Assembly: GCA_012931725.1 (NCBI GenBank)
Contig: CM022948.1
Coordinates: 97,762,858-97,826,857 of the forward strand
From: Litsea cubeba
Lineage: Eukaryota > Streptophyta > Magnoliopsida > Laurales > Lauraceae
Direction: 5' to 3'
DNA length: 64,000 bases
The notes under the pieces were generated by a model. The model did not search any database and was not told the DNA's origin. It saw only the letters and a program-made list of their open reading frames with translations. Numbering within the stretch: the stretch's first letter is position 1; each line of letters starts with the position of its first letter. The position numbers were made by a program, and so were the translations under genes. This document shows, one piece after another, positions 10,544 to 22,515 of this stretch.

Positions 10544-10722
10544 AGGCCATGTTTATTTGCATTAAAATATATAGGAATAGAATAAATAGAGTGGTTAAAA
10601 ATGAAGATCAAATGTAAATTTTCAAAATTAAGCATCAAATAGCATCTTCATTTGCTTCTATTTCCTTTTTTAACCACCTTATTTATTCAATAACTATGCA
10701 TTCTAATGCAAGCAAACAAGCC
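10544..10722. mobile_element. Foldback MITE-like element, about 180 bp
   Basis: The left end (GGCCATGTTTATTTGCATT) and the reverse complement of the right end (GGGCTTGTTTGCTTGCATTA) match imperfectly. Inner arms AGTGGTTAAAAA and TTTTTAACCACC continue the pairing. No coding capacity. The target duplication is unclear. Confidence 0.5.
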
Positions 10723-10943
10723 CAATCTTTATAAGTGCCTTTGATCTTTCTATTAGAGATTTGATTATGAAGGGTTTGATATATGGCCTGTTTGGCAAGT
10801 ATGATCATTTTGAAATAGGGCTAATTCAATTAAAATTTTATTTGGAAAAGGCATGTTTGGTATTGCATGATTCCATCATAAAAAGAAAAGTTGCCATATA
10901 GTAAACAGAGCATCCATTATAAATTATTTAACCACACAATGTT

Positions 10944-11265
10944 GGGCATGTTTGAATGAACAGTGAATTTAAGTAAAGTGAGGTGAAGTATCAAATCAAT
11001 AGAAAATAAATTATAAGGGGTTATTATGATTTTTTATTTTTAGTTGCTTGAAAGAGAATCTCTTTTGCTTTTTGTGGAAAAAAATTATGTTTTTTGTCAT
11101 TTAGTAAAAAAATGAGGTAGTTTTTTTACTTCTTTTAAAAAAAAAATTAGAGAATTTTGAATTTATATACTTTTGATATGATAGGTGGTCTTTTCTTGTC
11201 CGGATAATAGAGGTTCTATCTCACTTTACTTTAATTCACCATCCATCCAAAGCCCAAACACGCTC
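10944..11265. mobile_element. Foldback MITE-like element, about 320 bp
   Basis: The left arm includes GTGAATTTAAGTAAAGTGAG. The reverse complement of the right arm includes GTGAATTAAAGTAAAGTGAG, preceded by a GTTTGxxT-type end on both sides. The interior is AT-rich and non-coding. Confidence 0.5.
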
Positions 11266-12209
11266 AATTTCAGGCTCTTTTTAAGTCTCACCACTGACTC
11301 ACTCCTCTTTCTTCATAAATATGGTTGGAAACAAAAAATATACCCATCGCACTTGGTATTCAAATTAAGATAACAATTAAATTTATGTACTCACAATATT
11401 ATTAGGAGGAACATTGGCTGTGTACCAACAGTGATAATCATATAGTTGCAAATTAGCAGATGCGATATATAATGTGCGACACCCAAAGGATTTTATAGAA
11501 TGTATGATCCATTAGTTATAAACGCTTTTTTAAATAATTTCTCATAATCCTAAAAAAAATCAAGACCTCAACATTCACTTCAAAGTTGTCTATGGTCATC
11601 TAAAGACTCTGAACGGTTCCGACTGTGCAAAGGAGGCCCACCTAAATAAAAATAATATTCTAGTGTATCGACATTTTTACAAACATATCCAAATATAGTA
11701 AGGATCAATGGTTGAAATCTGGTCACCTTGCCATGTTTGACCTTCCCGCACTAATTACTGGTTCCGATCATGATTTTGGAGCCCACATAAACCAGAAAAT
11801 TAGAAAAAACATATTGTTTTTATTCCCGTTTTACATAGTGTAAACGGTCAAGATGTTTTGGCACATATCTCAAAATATAAGAGGAATTGACGGTTGAAAT
11901 TTGGTTAGATGGTCATTTTGGAGTTGTTAAAGGTGGCTGACGGTTTAGATCTTGATTATGGGATCCAAAAGGTACATTTCCAAAGCAAAAACTTATCAAT
12001 CCACATTACCACCCTATGTTACTGTAGCTCTGCATTTCTCTCCTTCCATGGATTCAACGCATCCGCAGGAATAATCGCATGAGAGGATATCGCCTGTCAG
12101 TTCTCTTAAAATCCACGCCATCCAAACATGCAAAATCCACAATCGTGTGGAAAAGTGCAAGGAATCCCCTTGCACGGACGTCTGCCAAAAGTTTAGAGAC
12201 CAGGAAGCC

Positions 12210-12880
12210 AAATGATGGTTCCGGCTTCATCTTAGAACGCACATCAGTTCATACACATTCGTGCGAGTGAGACCAATGCGGCCCTCAATTGTTGATTCAC
12301 AAACCCACTCTGGTCAACATCATCATGATCATAGCCTTACCCAATCAATCTGGGTTGCCTAAATGAGTGCTACTAATGGCATCAAAATCCTGCCGTGCAA
12401 GCATCCCAGAAGCAAAATGGAGAGACCTTCACATTCCCATGCTGCTAACATCATCATCATCATCATAGCCTTATCCAATCAATTTGGGTCGCCTTAATGA
12501 GCACTGCTAATAACATCTAAAACAAGCATACCGCTGTGCAAGCATCTGAGTTGCAAAAGGGAGAGGACCTGCTGAACATCAATGCAAAAGTAAGCGAGAC
12601 CAATCACTTGTCAATTCAAACTCCTATGCTGCTGAACATCATCACCACCACCATTATAGCCTTACCCAATCAATCTGGTTTGCCTTAATAAGGCCTCACT
12701 AATAGCATCCAAAGCAAGTATGCTGCTGCTGTGCAAGCATCTAAGTTGCAAACGAGAGAGGAACAAGAGTGAAAAAGCAGGAAGACAAAAACCAAAGGAG
12801 GGTTCCACCGTCCAATAACAAACATCAGGTCATACACATTAGTGCAAAAGTGAGCGAGACCGCTGATCTGTCTGCTACTG
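12210..12880. repeat. Imperfect tandem array downstream of the kinase gene
   Basis: Three core units (about 12316-12400, 12446-12540, 12637-12745) each read (CAT)n, TAGCCTTAtCCAATCAAT, then CTGGGTTGCC-like sequence, then an AAGCAxxTAxGC block and a TGCAAGCATCT block. Flanking blocks with 'catacacattxgtgc...gtgagcgagacc' occur near 12247-12272, 12580-12605 and 12833-12862. The core resembles the reverse complement of the plant RTE LINE 3' end (compare 4591-4620), so the array may have grown from a LINE or LINE-tailed SINE insertion. It lies just beyond the stop codon of the kinase and may overlap its 3' UTR. Confidence 0.6.
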
Positions 12881-13071
12881 ACTATCCAAAATAGTATCTT
12901 CTACAGCCAAAACTTGCTCTACAGGAGCTGGGAACTGCATACACTTTCATATGCATCATGAGGAAGACAAAGCCGAACCTATAAACATTCAATACATAGT
13001 AACAAACCACAACCTCAATCTCTTTACAAGAACCAAGTACCTACAAAATCACCTGACAAAAAACCAGGCAC

Positions 13072-16000
13072 CTAGCCAGAAAGGACTGACATAGCTTGTC
13101 CAAAATCCAGAGATTTAAGGGCAGAATTGGGGAAATAATTCCCTTCCGGAATCCACAAGCCACTTTTATGGGGCACCACTCTCTGTTCGCTTGAGCCGTT
13201 CCCATCAGAAGTGGCTGCATTGGGAGATGAAATCTCTTTCTTCTTCTTCACAAACTCGAAAAACTCTGCAACTTGGCGAGCATACCTTCACAAGGGAAGG
13301 AAAAAAGGCATTACGTCACATAGCATTTGCTAAACAGTTCCAAAACTATAATATGAACTGATCGAAAAACCCAGATTCATGGTAAGTGGTACATGCCACC
13401 ACTAGTTCAATTCATGGTGTGAAAATCATTCAGGAAGTAAGCCATAGGGCCATGGTCACAAGAGCATGAAAAAAGGCATTACATTCACATAGCATTTGCT
13501 AAACAGTTCCAAAGCTATAATATGAACTGATCGAAAAATCCAGATTCATGGTAAGTGGTCCATGCCACCACTAGTTCAATTCATGGTATGAAAAACATTC
13601 AGGAAGTAAGTCATAGGGCCATGGTCAGTAATATTTTTTACTAGAAAGATCAAAATTGTTCCATTGACAAGCAGCTAAAATCATAAAATTCAGATGATTT
13701 ACATTAATTCTTGAATATAATTCTTAAGGAAATAAATTCACAAGTAAAAGATGACAGGCCAACCATGGCACAGATTGCCTCTTCGGCTCTTCTAATGCCA
13801 GTACAGCTCAGAAACTGCCTTGCCAGAAGATCCAAGGGGCAAAAATTAAACACAAACAGAGAAGAGAGAAGCCCAATGACGAACATATCCTCCTCTCTAC
13901 CAGCCTATCCATCCTCCCTTATCTTGGATTGGCCACTAGCAGCATCACCATGTTACGAACAGCGTCATGAATTATTGAATTACATAGTTTCCAGTAAAAG
14001 TTATCATGATACATGAATATAAAAAATCAGATGGCAGGTTATTCAACCCAGACTCTCTGCATACAGATACCAAACCAATGTAAAAGACAACAGATGATAA
14101 AAAGATGAAAATCTTGTCTCTGCATTGAACCTGTGAACGGGTAGGTATATAATTGAAGTAAATATTTATCACAATGCCAATCTATTCAATTAGGTTAAAC
14201 CAAGAGAGAGCTATCTATTCCATATCAAACTGTGTACAATATACTAGATATTGGAAACAGTTAAAATATCTTCATAACTTCAAGGTTGGAGGGAAGTCAT
14301 GCATCCACAAAGTAGTAACTATCAACCCCATTCTGCCCAGTCAAAACTAATATGCTAGACATTTAACATGTTATTGCCATCATTTTGAACTCATTTGCTG
14401 TTCGTAGAGAGTGAAAGCATTTCCAAATAACCTGACCTCTGCAATGACAGTGATCCTTGTTATTTATGACTGCCCAATCAGTTTCACGGCAGTGCTATTA
14501 ACTAATTCTTCTTTTTTATTTTTCTGTTACCAGTATGTGGTTAACTTGTTCTAGGGGAAAAAAAACTTTGCCAAAGAAATTTCTGTTTTTGTTATACGCT
14601 GTTTAAATAGTAACTAAAGCTTTATATTTTATAAAAATCAACTAATGGTAAAACAGCAGAAAATTGCTGCCACCTACAGTGACACCATCAAGGAAAATGG
14701 CAGCAACAAAGCATCACATACAGGAGAGGATGACACCCTGCTTTAACCCACTCTTTTTTTCTTTACTTTCTTTTTCTTTGCAAATTTCAAATTATAACTT
14801 ATAAAAGAAAAATGGAGAATATTTGTGACAATAGTTCTGAATAAGTTGTGCATACAAGAGGATGGCAGGATGCTGCTAAATGCTAACCGAAATTATGACT
14901 TCTAGATAAATGATGTGATTATATAAAACACTGCAAGGTTAAGTCATACATACTTAGCGACGAATAAATAATGATCACGTCTGTACCACATGATCCATGC
15001 AATAATTAAGAAGCAAAATGTTGAAAGTCATGACATATGGCCAAAAATAGTTCACATTGAATAGAAAATGCAGACAGAATTGAGGGTCTGTTAAGGTGAA
15101 AATTACCCAAAATAGCCAGCAATACCATGGCCAGAAAATAAAAGATTTCATCAATATATCAACACATCAAGAAAACTGATTAAAGAATTTTCAGGAATAA
15201 GTTAGTGCAAACTCACTGTTCTTTGGCTTCAATATCTTTGCTGAAATCAATGTTGGGCTCGCAGTCCAGAACCAAAGCAGGAACCTGTCATATGAGCAAA
15301 CAAAACCGTGGCATAACCAGATGGGAGAACTTGATGAAAGAACTCGAATAAGAGAAAAGTATAAGTAAAGAAAACTCTGAAAAAAGAAAACCTTTTGAAT
15401 GCTTGAATGCATGTGGTTGCCTTCCAAATAAAACACACGATCCCTTATATCAGGATGTAAGGAGTTGTCCATATGGAGGGGTAATTGAGAAACTGATAAT
15501 ACACCATGGTTCCCAGTTTGACATGGAAATAGCCAGTTCTCATGCTTTTCATGTAAATCACGTAAATAGTCTAAAGTTACACCACCCTCTTCTGATCTTC
15601 TCCGCAACTTCATTCGCTTGTGGCAGGTATCAGGGCTGGCTCTAAGATATATGAATCCATCAGGGATAAGTCCAGGTAAGGACGACAGAACTGGATCAAA
15701 CCAGGAGTCATAGATGTTAATCTCCATCTCATTCATCCACTTTGCTTCATGAACAGCACGCACAAAGACCTGAATCATGCAGCATACAAAGAATCAATCT
15801 CAAAGCCCTTGACATGCAGGATAGGCTGAATGGAAGTTAATATTTCTGAAACATGAATATTGAGCTAGCTTTAATTGCAATTTATTAGTAAGTAATTCCA
15901 CCAAGAACTGATAACTTACCATCCTATCACTGAAAACACTTCTTTCCATCAGTCTAAGGGGTTTGACTCCGCCAGAAGAATCACGTTCCTGCATAATCCT

Positions 16001-19000
16001 TGTTACAAAAACATAATTTTGGAAGGTGAAGGCATACCTCTGCGGCTGAGCATAAAAGGCATCTAATATGTTTAAGTGATCAGGTCCCACATCCTGCCAC
16101 TTGGAAACAGGTTCCGGAACCACCTCTACAAGATCACGTAACTCAAGTGTTTCATTAGCTATTCTCTGAAGGAATGTGGTCTTTCCAACACTGATATTTC
16201 CCTCCACACAGAATGTGAGCCCTTTCTTTCGGGCAAGATTTGCATTGGCAGCACGAGGGCTTTCCTCTTTTAAGTCGCCGTCCACACTCTCTTTGATAAA
16301 GGAAGTTATACTCTCTGCATGGTTTCGGTGAATGATCCCAACTGAACTCTGTAAATATTCTACCATCTTCTCACTAGATTGTCCATAGAACTGCAGAAAG
16401 CAGATAGATACCAGAGTTAATCTTATGATTGATCAGAAAATAGGTACTGAACCCAAGGATATGGCATAGTACTCTCAGGCCTTGAGCATATTCAAGCATA
16501 AGCGAAGAACCCAGAGTTTCGCGATGCAGACAGTGGTTCTGATGGGGCTAAAAAAGGATAGAAAATGCCCAGAGAGATTCACAGATTGGACATCCTTACC
16601 GTTCGCCGATGGCCTGAAAATAGTGAGTTAAGAAAAGATAAAATGATTGTCATTCAGGCAGAAGAGAAGGTACCAAACTCAAGTGGGATCTTCCAATCTG
16701 GACTTCCTTTATCTGACATATCAATCAAAGAAACTGTGTCTACAAGAGCACATGTTTATGCTGAAAGCATTCAAATACGTACATACTAGGGTTGAATATG
16801 ACAGAATTCGTCTTGTTCTGTTCCGTGTTCATAGAACTGTAGGCTTCTTTTTTTGGAAACACAAATCAGACCCACAATCTCGTGGTTGCAACAATGAGCA
16901 CCTTCCAACTGCGCTATGGGCTCTTATCCATTGAACTGTAGGTTATCATATGGATGGATGTCTATGGATTTTATGTACTATACACATTTCTTGGGACTTG
17001 GGAATCTTTATGTACAGTCACATCCTATGGGTTATTCTTTAGTGAAGTAATATAAATACCACCTCTTCCTTCTTCAATCTTCCTTCATCAATCAAACAGA
17101 TTTACTTATCAACCTACCCAACATAGACATGCAAAATGACCAACACAAACCTAGAGAAACTATGTAAATTTGGCCAGACACCAAGTTTGTAGAAGTCAAC
17201 TTGCAATTCCAGGTTTGGTCCATTGAAGTGAAAGTCCCAACTCAAATGAACCATAAACTAACTATACCAAATCTTTAACCCTTTTTCCGTTGAATGTAGT
17301 CTAAGACAGACACTCATCCTGCACTTCAACGTTGAGAGCCTTCAAACACTGCACATCTTTCAGTTAAATATGAAAGGAATCTTCTCGTTTTGTGTGTTCA
17401 TTACACATGAAAAATGAACGACACATAAGTCTAGAGAAATAATGTGATTGTTGGACAGACCCAAAGTTTGTACAAGTTGGCCCATGTGATTCCATGATAA
17501 TTGCATTGAAAACAAAGGTCTCAACTCAGATAGTCAGATGGACCATGCCCAAATATATTTGACCTTTCTCATTGATGAAGGTCAATGTCACAACCATTTA
17601 TCTCAAGGACAACGGTTAAAGGGTTAGGAATGATATACAGCCTGGATGAGGCACAAGCAATACTCGACAATGACAAAAGAAAAGAGAACCTAACAATGGG
17701 CTCAAAATTGTGCTGGAATGAAATTTCTCAAAGGGAAAGTGTGCATTTTTTTTTGTAGCCCACAGATGTTGTTTACATGTAAATATAAAAATAAAAAATA
17801 AAATCAGAAAACAAAAAAACAAAGAAGAGCCCCATGAGAATTTTGGGAAGCCACTCCATGGCCCACATATGAAAAAAATGACGTCTTCCTGTAGTGTATG
17901 GTCCTTATCGGATTTCGCTCTAGTAATCCATTGTCAGATTGATAACTTTTTAACACACAAATAAAATATTATAAAATTCAAATATTTCGTATAAATATAT
18001 CTAATGTGGGCCTAAGTATCATATTGAGAATACCAATAATTGTATTCTCAAATGGACCATACACCAAATCTTTAACCCTTTTTCTTAGGTCCCACCATAA
18101 AATTGAGAATACAATTGTTAATACAATTAATGCATCAATGGCATTATTAATTGTATGCTCAATCTTAGGGAGGGAAAGATTCTATTAGTAAAATTTGGAA
18201 AAATGTCACCGAGGAGGGCATTCATTTTGAGTAGTTCAGATTGTCAATAGGTGAGCCTCGTGATGGAGATTCACTTCTTCTTATGAAAGAAGGAGAAAAA
18301 TTAGGTGGGGCGAAAGCAAAGAAAGGGGTGTGTGTGTGTGTGAACGGAATTCCCCCCGCCGCGTCGATCTGGTGTAATATATCTAAGACAGAAGAAATCA
18401 GATGAACAATCTATCAATGAACTATGATTTTCACTTATAAATATAAATCATTCCCCTCAGGCTGAAGGCCATGTCGGGTATCCATTGAATTAAAATACTA
18501 TTACAAGCCTTCTGTGAACCGAAGATGTAAGCAAGCATTGGATGAAAGCCTTCATTGGTTTTTAAAACTTAAACAAACTATGATTTATCATGGTCTTCTA
18601 TCTGAACTAAAGTTATAACCTAAAGGATGAGGTCACATAAAAGGTCTGCAAAATAACAATCAAAACATGTAAAAACAAGAAACATGGGATTAGGTTCCCA
18701 CTTCCAACTCCAAAATAAATAACCATCCTCAAAAGCATCCAGCACTGCAGGGTGAAAACATTCTATCCATTCTGCCTAGCAACCGAAATTAAGTCTAATC
18801 TAAGCATTTCCTAACAAACCCAGAAACCAAATTTAATACAACAGAATCTATGATTACAGAAAAAATAAACCAAATAACCAACATTGCCAATCAATTAACT
18901 TCTTCTTTATATGTGTTTATTGTCTTGTTTCTTCCAACCAATATTAACTTCACAACATTTGCTTAACCAAGCTACATTACACTGAATCAATCTGTAAATA

Positions 19001-19641
19001 TAGAAGAGAAATTTGAGAATACCCACTGATTATACCTTGTCTTTGTACAACTGCTTGAGCTCTGCCACTCCCCCAATACCCTTATCAACCAGTTTCCGCA
19101 AATTCCGCAACCCCACGCCCGGAATCGCCAAAAGGTCCGGATTTCCGGACACGAGGTCGGCGGCAGCCGCTGCCCCGCCCCCGGAACCCTTGCAACGCCT
19201 CTCCCTCTGCAACCCCCGCCGCTCCTCCGAACCCCTCTTGTTCTCATCCCCCGCCGCTCCGTCCTCTTCCCTCCTCTCACTATCTCCACCGGAGCTCCCT
19301 CTCTGCAAACCCTCCGCCACTAGCCGGCCCCCGTCCGGCCCGCCGTGCAACCAGGCGGGCCGGACCGCAGACGGCCCTGGGCTCTTGAAGCCGACCCACG
19401 GCCTCTGGGCTGGCGGCTGTTGGTTGATGGAGCAGCGGTACCGGACGGGCTTCCGGCGGAGGGCCGCCGGTCGGAGGGGGTAGGGCTGAGATGTGGATGG
19501 GCGGAGGTGGAAGGAGGAGAGCATGGGGAATGGAATGGACGGTAAAGATGGAGTCTTGTTAGGGTTTTTCTTGGGGTTTGCAGGAATCCAAGGGCTGGGA
19601 GCGGTGCATAGAATGGGGCTTCGGCGCCAAAGCTTCTGCAT
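13072..19641 (-). CDS. dNK: Deoxynucleoside kinase (plant dNK), complete, five exons
   Basis: Exons on the minus strand: 19641-19036, 16390-15920, 15769-15392, 15284-15217, 13285-13072. Junctions are GT-AG with consistent phases, giving 578 residues, about the length I recall for Arabidopsis dNK. Residues 1 to ~100 are Ser/Pro/Arg-rich like an organelle transit peptide. Residues ~166-202 (NPDLLAIPGVGLRNLRKLV) look like a helix-hairpin-helix. The P-loop GNISVGKTT is at 266-274, and the ERSVFSDR motif (351-358) matches the deoxynucleoside kinase ERS signature. Exon 3 carries the lid-type arginines (KRMKLRRRSEE). The enzyme family phosphorylates deoxyribonucleosides with ATP in the salvage pathway. 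Intron 1 is 2645 bp and intron 4 is 1931 bp. No lesions seen. Confidence 0.95.
13301..13627. repeat. Tandem duplication (two ~168 bp copies) in kinase intron 4
   Basis: Copies at 13301-13468 and 13469-13627 differ at only a few positions (for example ATTACGTCAC versus ATTACATTCAC). The duplication begins about 15 bp inside the intron from the exon 5 acceptor. Confidence 0.9.
16862..16936 (-). repeat. tRNA-derived retroposed sequence (SINE or tRNA pseudogene)
   Basis: On the minus strand GAGCCCATAGCGCAGTTGG looks like a tRNA 5' part with a perfect box A (TAGCGCAGTTGG). It is followed by TTGCAACCACGAGATTGTGG and a decayed box B region (GTGGGTCTGATT), ending TTTCC and then an A-run. The anticodon arm does not fold cleanly and box B is damaged, so this is not a functional tRNA gene. 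It lies within intron 1 of the kinase gene. Confidence 0.45.
17100..17580. repeat. Diverged duplication in kinase intron 1
   Basis: The blocks at about 17125-17270 and 17405-17550 share the order 'acacaa/catgaaaaatga', 'ctagagaaa.tatgt', 'agtttgta.aagt', and 'cccaactcaaatg/tcaactcagat'. This is an old, non-coding duplication. Confidence 0.45.
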
Positions 19642-22129
19642 CTCTGCTACTTAGCATTTCATTTTCCACGGAAAAGCATTTCCCGGTTTCTCATTCTCTT
19701 TAAAATTTATGTTTTCAGGGAAAGCGTGGGAGGAGAAGAGGAGAGAGGTTTGAACGAGGGAGGGAAAATCTACGGAGCCGAGAAAACAAGAGGAGGGAAA
19801 ACATGGAAAGTAGTGTATGAAAGAAAGCGGGGAAAATTGCCGACAAGTGAAGAAAACTGTGGATTTTGACGATCTATCTATATGATCCTGACCGGTGATC
19901 AGGTGGGTCAGATGTATCATAAGGACAAATGTATTGGATCTTTTGGGATGTGGGCTTTTGATGTAGCAGTCGTGCAAAGATAACCTCGGCGATTGTAACG
20001 CTTGTCTTTTCACTTGCTTTTCTGCTTCCTCGTCTTTTTCCGCCATGCGTTGTCGCCGTCTCGTTCTTACATAACACTTTTCGTGCTTCATCTCCAATTT
20101 CTCACGTGGACGTTTTGCGGTGGGAAACCGATCTCCTGTTTCGTCCAAACAGGGAACGAGGGGCCCCACATGAGGGGGGCGGGGGCGGGGGCGAAGAAAG
20201 ATAACTTATTTTTCTCTTTTCTCGGTCCTAATGCGTGGCGGCTTCTGATTCATCAAAATAGGGCTCTCTTGTTTGGATTGAAACAAGAGATCTAGATCCT
20301 TTACGGTAAGATTTTACCTCACGTGACCGTCGATAGACTAATATAAAAATATATAATTAATAATTAATTTCAAAAGCATATTTATCTACATTAGAATATA
20401 TAAGAATTCGTTATCAAATGAGCATAGCGAAAGGACTATTAAAGAGGTAAAGCATTAAATATATTGAGGTGAAGTGTTAATTAATGATATGAGGTGACTG
20501 GTGAGGGATATTGTCGCAATCTAAATAAGACATTACTTGTTTAGATTTTGTATTATTGGTGGATGGTCGGGTATTCATTTTCTCATCTAAGTCCGAGATT
20601 GACGGAACGAACCGCGTGCGTCCGAGGCGGCTGACCGAACCGACGGCGCAACGCCACAAGGTAGGAATTGGTGCTCCTGGGTATAAACGTCCGAGATTGA
20701 CGGAACGGACCGCGTGCGTCAGAGGCGGCCAATTGGACCGACGGCGCAACGCCACACAACTCTCATCAAAGGCGATGTCATTTGATGGTGATTTTTACAT
20801 GTTTGGAATTTTCATTTTCAACCACTTATGGTATGAAATTAAGTGTATTCAATTTCTAAAATATTATTTTATGGAAATAATTTTAATCTAATTATTTTAA
20901 TGCAAACAAATAGGCGTCTGGTAGGGTGTTTATGGGTGGGGAGTGTGGCAACTGTCTAGTTGAGATTGTTTCTTCAACTGCCATAAATGATATTATGAAA
21001 AGTTTGGAGAGCAAATTTTGTGATTCGTTTACTGACTCGTGTATTAACTGAATTTTCCTGAATAAGCAAGAAGACTGGCTCTTCTTATCTTGACGGCTCA
21101 ATGTTGGATTTAGAGGAATGAAAAGTGGTTTACAGTGGCTTCTCTGTTGCATAGAATTAACAATAATAACATACAACACATCAAAAGAGAACCAATGTAG
21201 AGAGAATAAACGGTTGCTTCTCCATATAGAGAAAATAGGGAGACCGAAATCCTACCTCATGATGTCTTCTACACTTCGACAAATTTCTGTCAAGACATCT
21301 GAAATTAAGGCCGAGTGATAAAGAGATGCTTGATTGACATGTCATGTGGTTGAGCTTTTAATTCATGGAAATTCATGTTTGGCCTAGTTGATTTGAACTT
21401 GAAATATTAATGACTTGTTTGAGAACTCAACTAATAAAAAGGGACAAAAATAAAAGCCATCTTTAGAAAGTCTCTCTATGCAACCCCATTCCTCAAAGCC
21501 AAGTATGGAAATATTGAGATTGGAGGGAGAATATCTAGGGCACATCGTCTTGAAAAAAAAAAAAAAACAGAGGCTCACCTTCTTTTTTTTTTTTCATAAT
21601 TTTTTCCTCTTACATGACAACTACAGCACTAAAGGGGTGATTTGTCTTTTGCCCGTAAGAATGAAAAATGAAATTTATATGAGTAAAATTTTACATACAT
21701 GAATCATGTTACTTTCTTTGTTTGGAATCACTATTTTGATGGGTAAGTAAGTCTTGTTTATGTCTTTTCATTAACACAACAACAACCCATTCTCACTGAG
21801 TAAATAACCTGTAGCAACTTCTCTTAAATCATGTATATGTTGTTTCATTAACAACATGACCACAGCAACAACAACAATACTGACAATAATACATCCATCC
21901 TGAGTTAATATTATTATTACAGAGCATTGTGAACCCTGCCCCTGCTGCGCCAATGATTATATAAGTCTCTGGAACTGCTTGTGTACTTGTACTCTATGAA
22001 AGATAAGCATTGAGCTTGAAAATTTTAATTATGTTATATATTATTAGAATATATAACATAGAAGCTGAACCTTTTGTGGGGACTGAATACTTGAAAATAC
22101 CATAAAGAGATTCATTCTATCATCTTTTC
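19642..22129. other. Kinase promoter side and spacer, no recognisable gene
   Basis: The 172-codon frame on the minus strand at 19651-20169 is not recognisable and lies where the kinase promoter and 5' UTR should be. The stretch also holds a G-rich GGGGCGGGGGCGGGGGCG tract near 20177-20194, the direct repeat at 20590-20760, and AT-rich sequence. Confidence 0.5.
20588..20760 (+). repeat. Direct repeat, two ~72 bp copies
   Basis: GTCCGAGATTGACGGAACG starts at about 20590 and again at about 20688; each copy ends CCGACGGCGCAACGCCAC. The period is about 98 bp. The copies are GC- and CpG-rich unlike their surroundings and differ by a few substitutions. Confidence 0.85.
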
Positions 22130-22515
22130 ACGATAATTAGTAAGGATAGAGAGATTGATGAAGTTGTCGAGAATGGGATAATATTGGGATGGTTGAAGTA
22201 GAGACTTGCTTCTATAATGCTTAGTGATCGGCGCATGCCAATAATATTGAAGTGAGAATCTTACATAACAACAATTAGACCAATTTGGTTATGCAGGTTG
22301 ATGTCCCACCAAGGAAAAGAGATAGATTAAAGAGAACGCAAATTGATGTAGTATAAAGAAATCCGAAGACATACAACTTATCTGAGGACTTGGCTTAGGC
22401 TAAACTGAAATGAAGAAATAAAATTAATGTAACTGATCACAACATAATTGAGACAAGACTTAGATGGCGATGACTATAATTCTTAGAATATATAAAACTT
22501 GTCACATTACTAGGT
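22130..22515 (+). pseudogene. Decayed RTE LINE reverse-transcriptase C-terminal fragment
   Basis: The plus strand translates, with stops, to GWLK*RLASIMLSDRRMPI and then TTIRPIWL. This aligns with GWTKWRSASGVLCDRKVPLK and AVRPALLY of the RTE copy at 4099-4210. Further on, RKRDRLKRTQIDVV and NLSEDLA align with GRPKRSWKETIKHDL and DLTEDMAL (4470-4555). An internal stretch of about 180 bp is missing. Clearly dead and much older than the copy at 2-4.6 kb. Confidence 0.65.

Larger units (their letters stand above)
9938..12239. other. Spacer with foldback elements, no recognisable gene
   Basis: Contains two foldback structures (10544-10722 and 10944-11265). It also has two diverged copies of a block with 'ggttgaaatctggt' and 'acggtt' phrases (about 11590-11780 and 11830-11970). 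Reading frames are short and unrecognised. Confidence 0.55.

Noticed and set aside
19651..20169. 172-codon minus-strand frame upstream of the kinase
   Set aside because: No recognisable similarity; occupies the kinase promoter and leader region.
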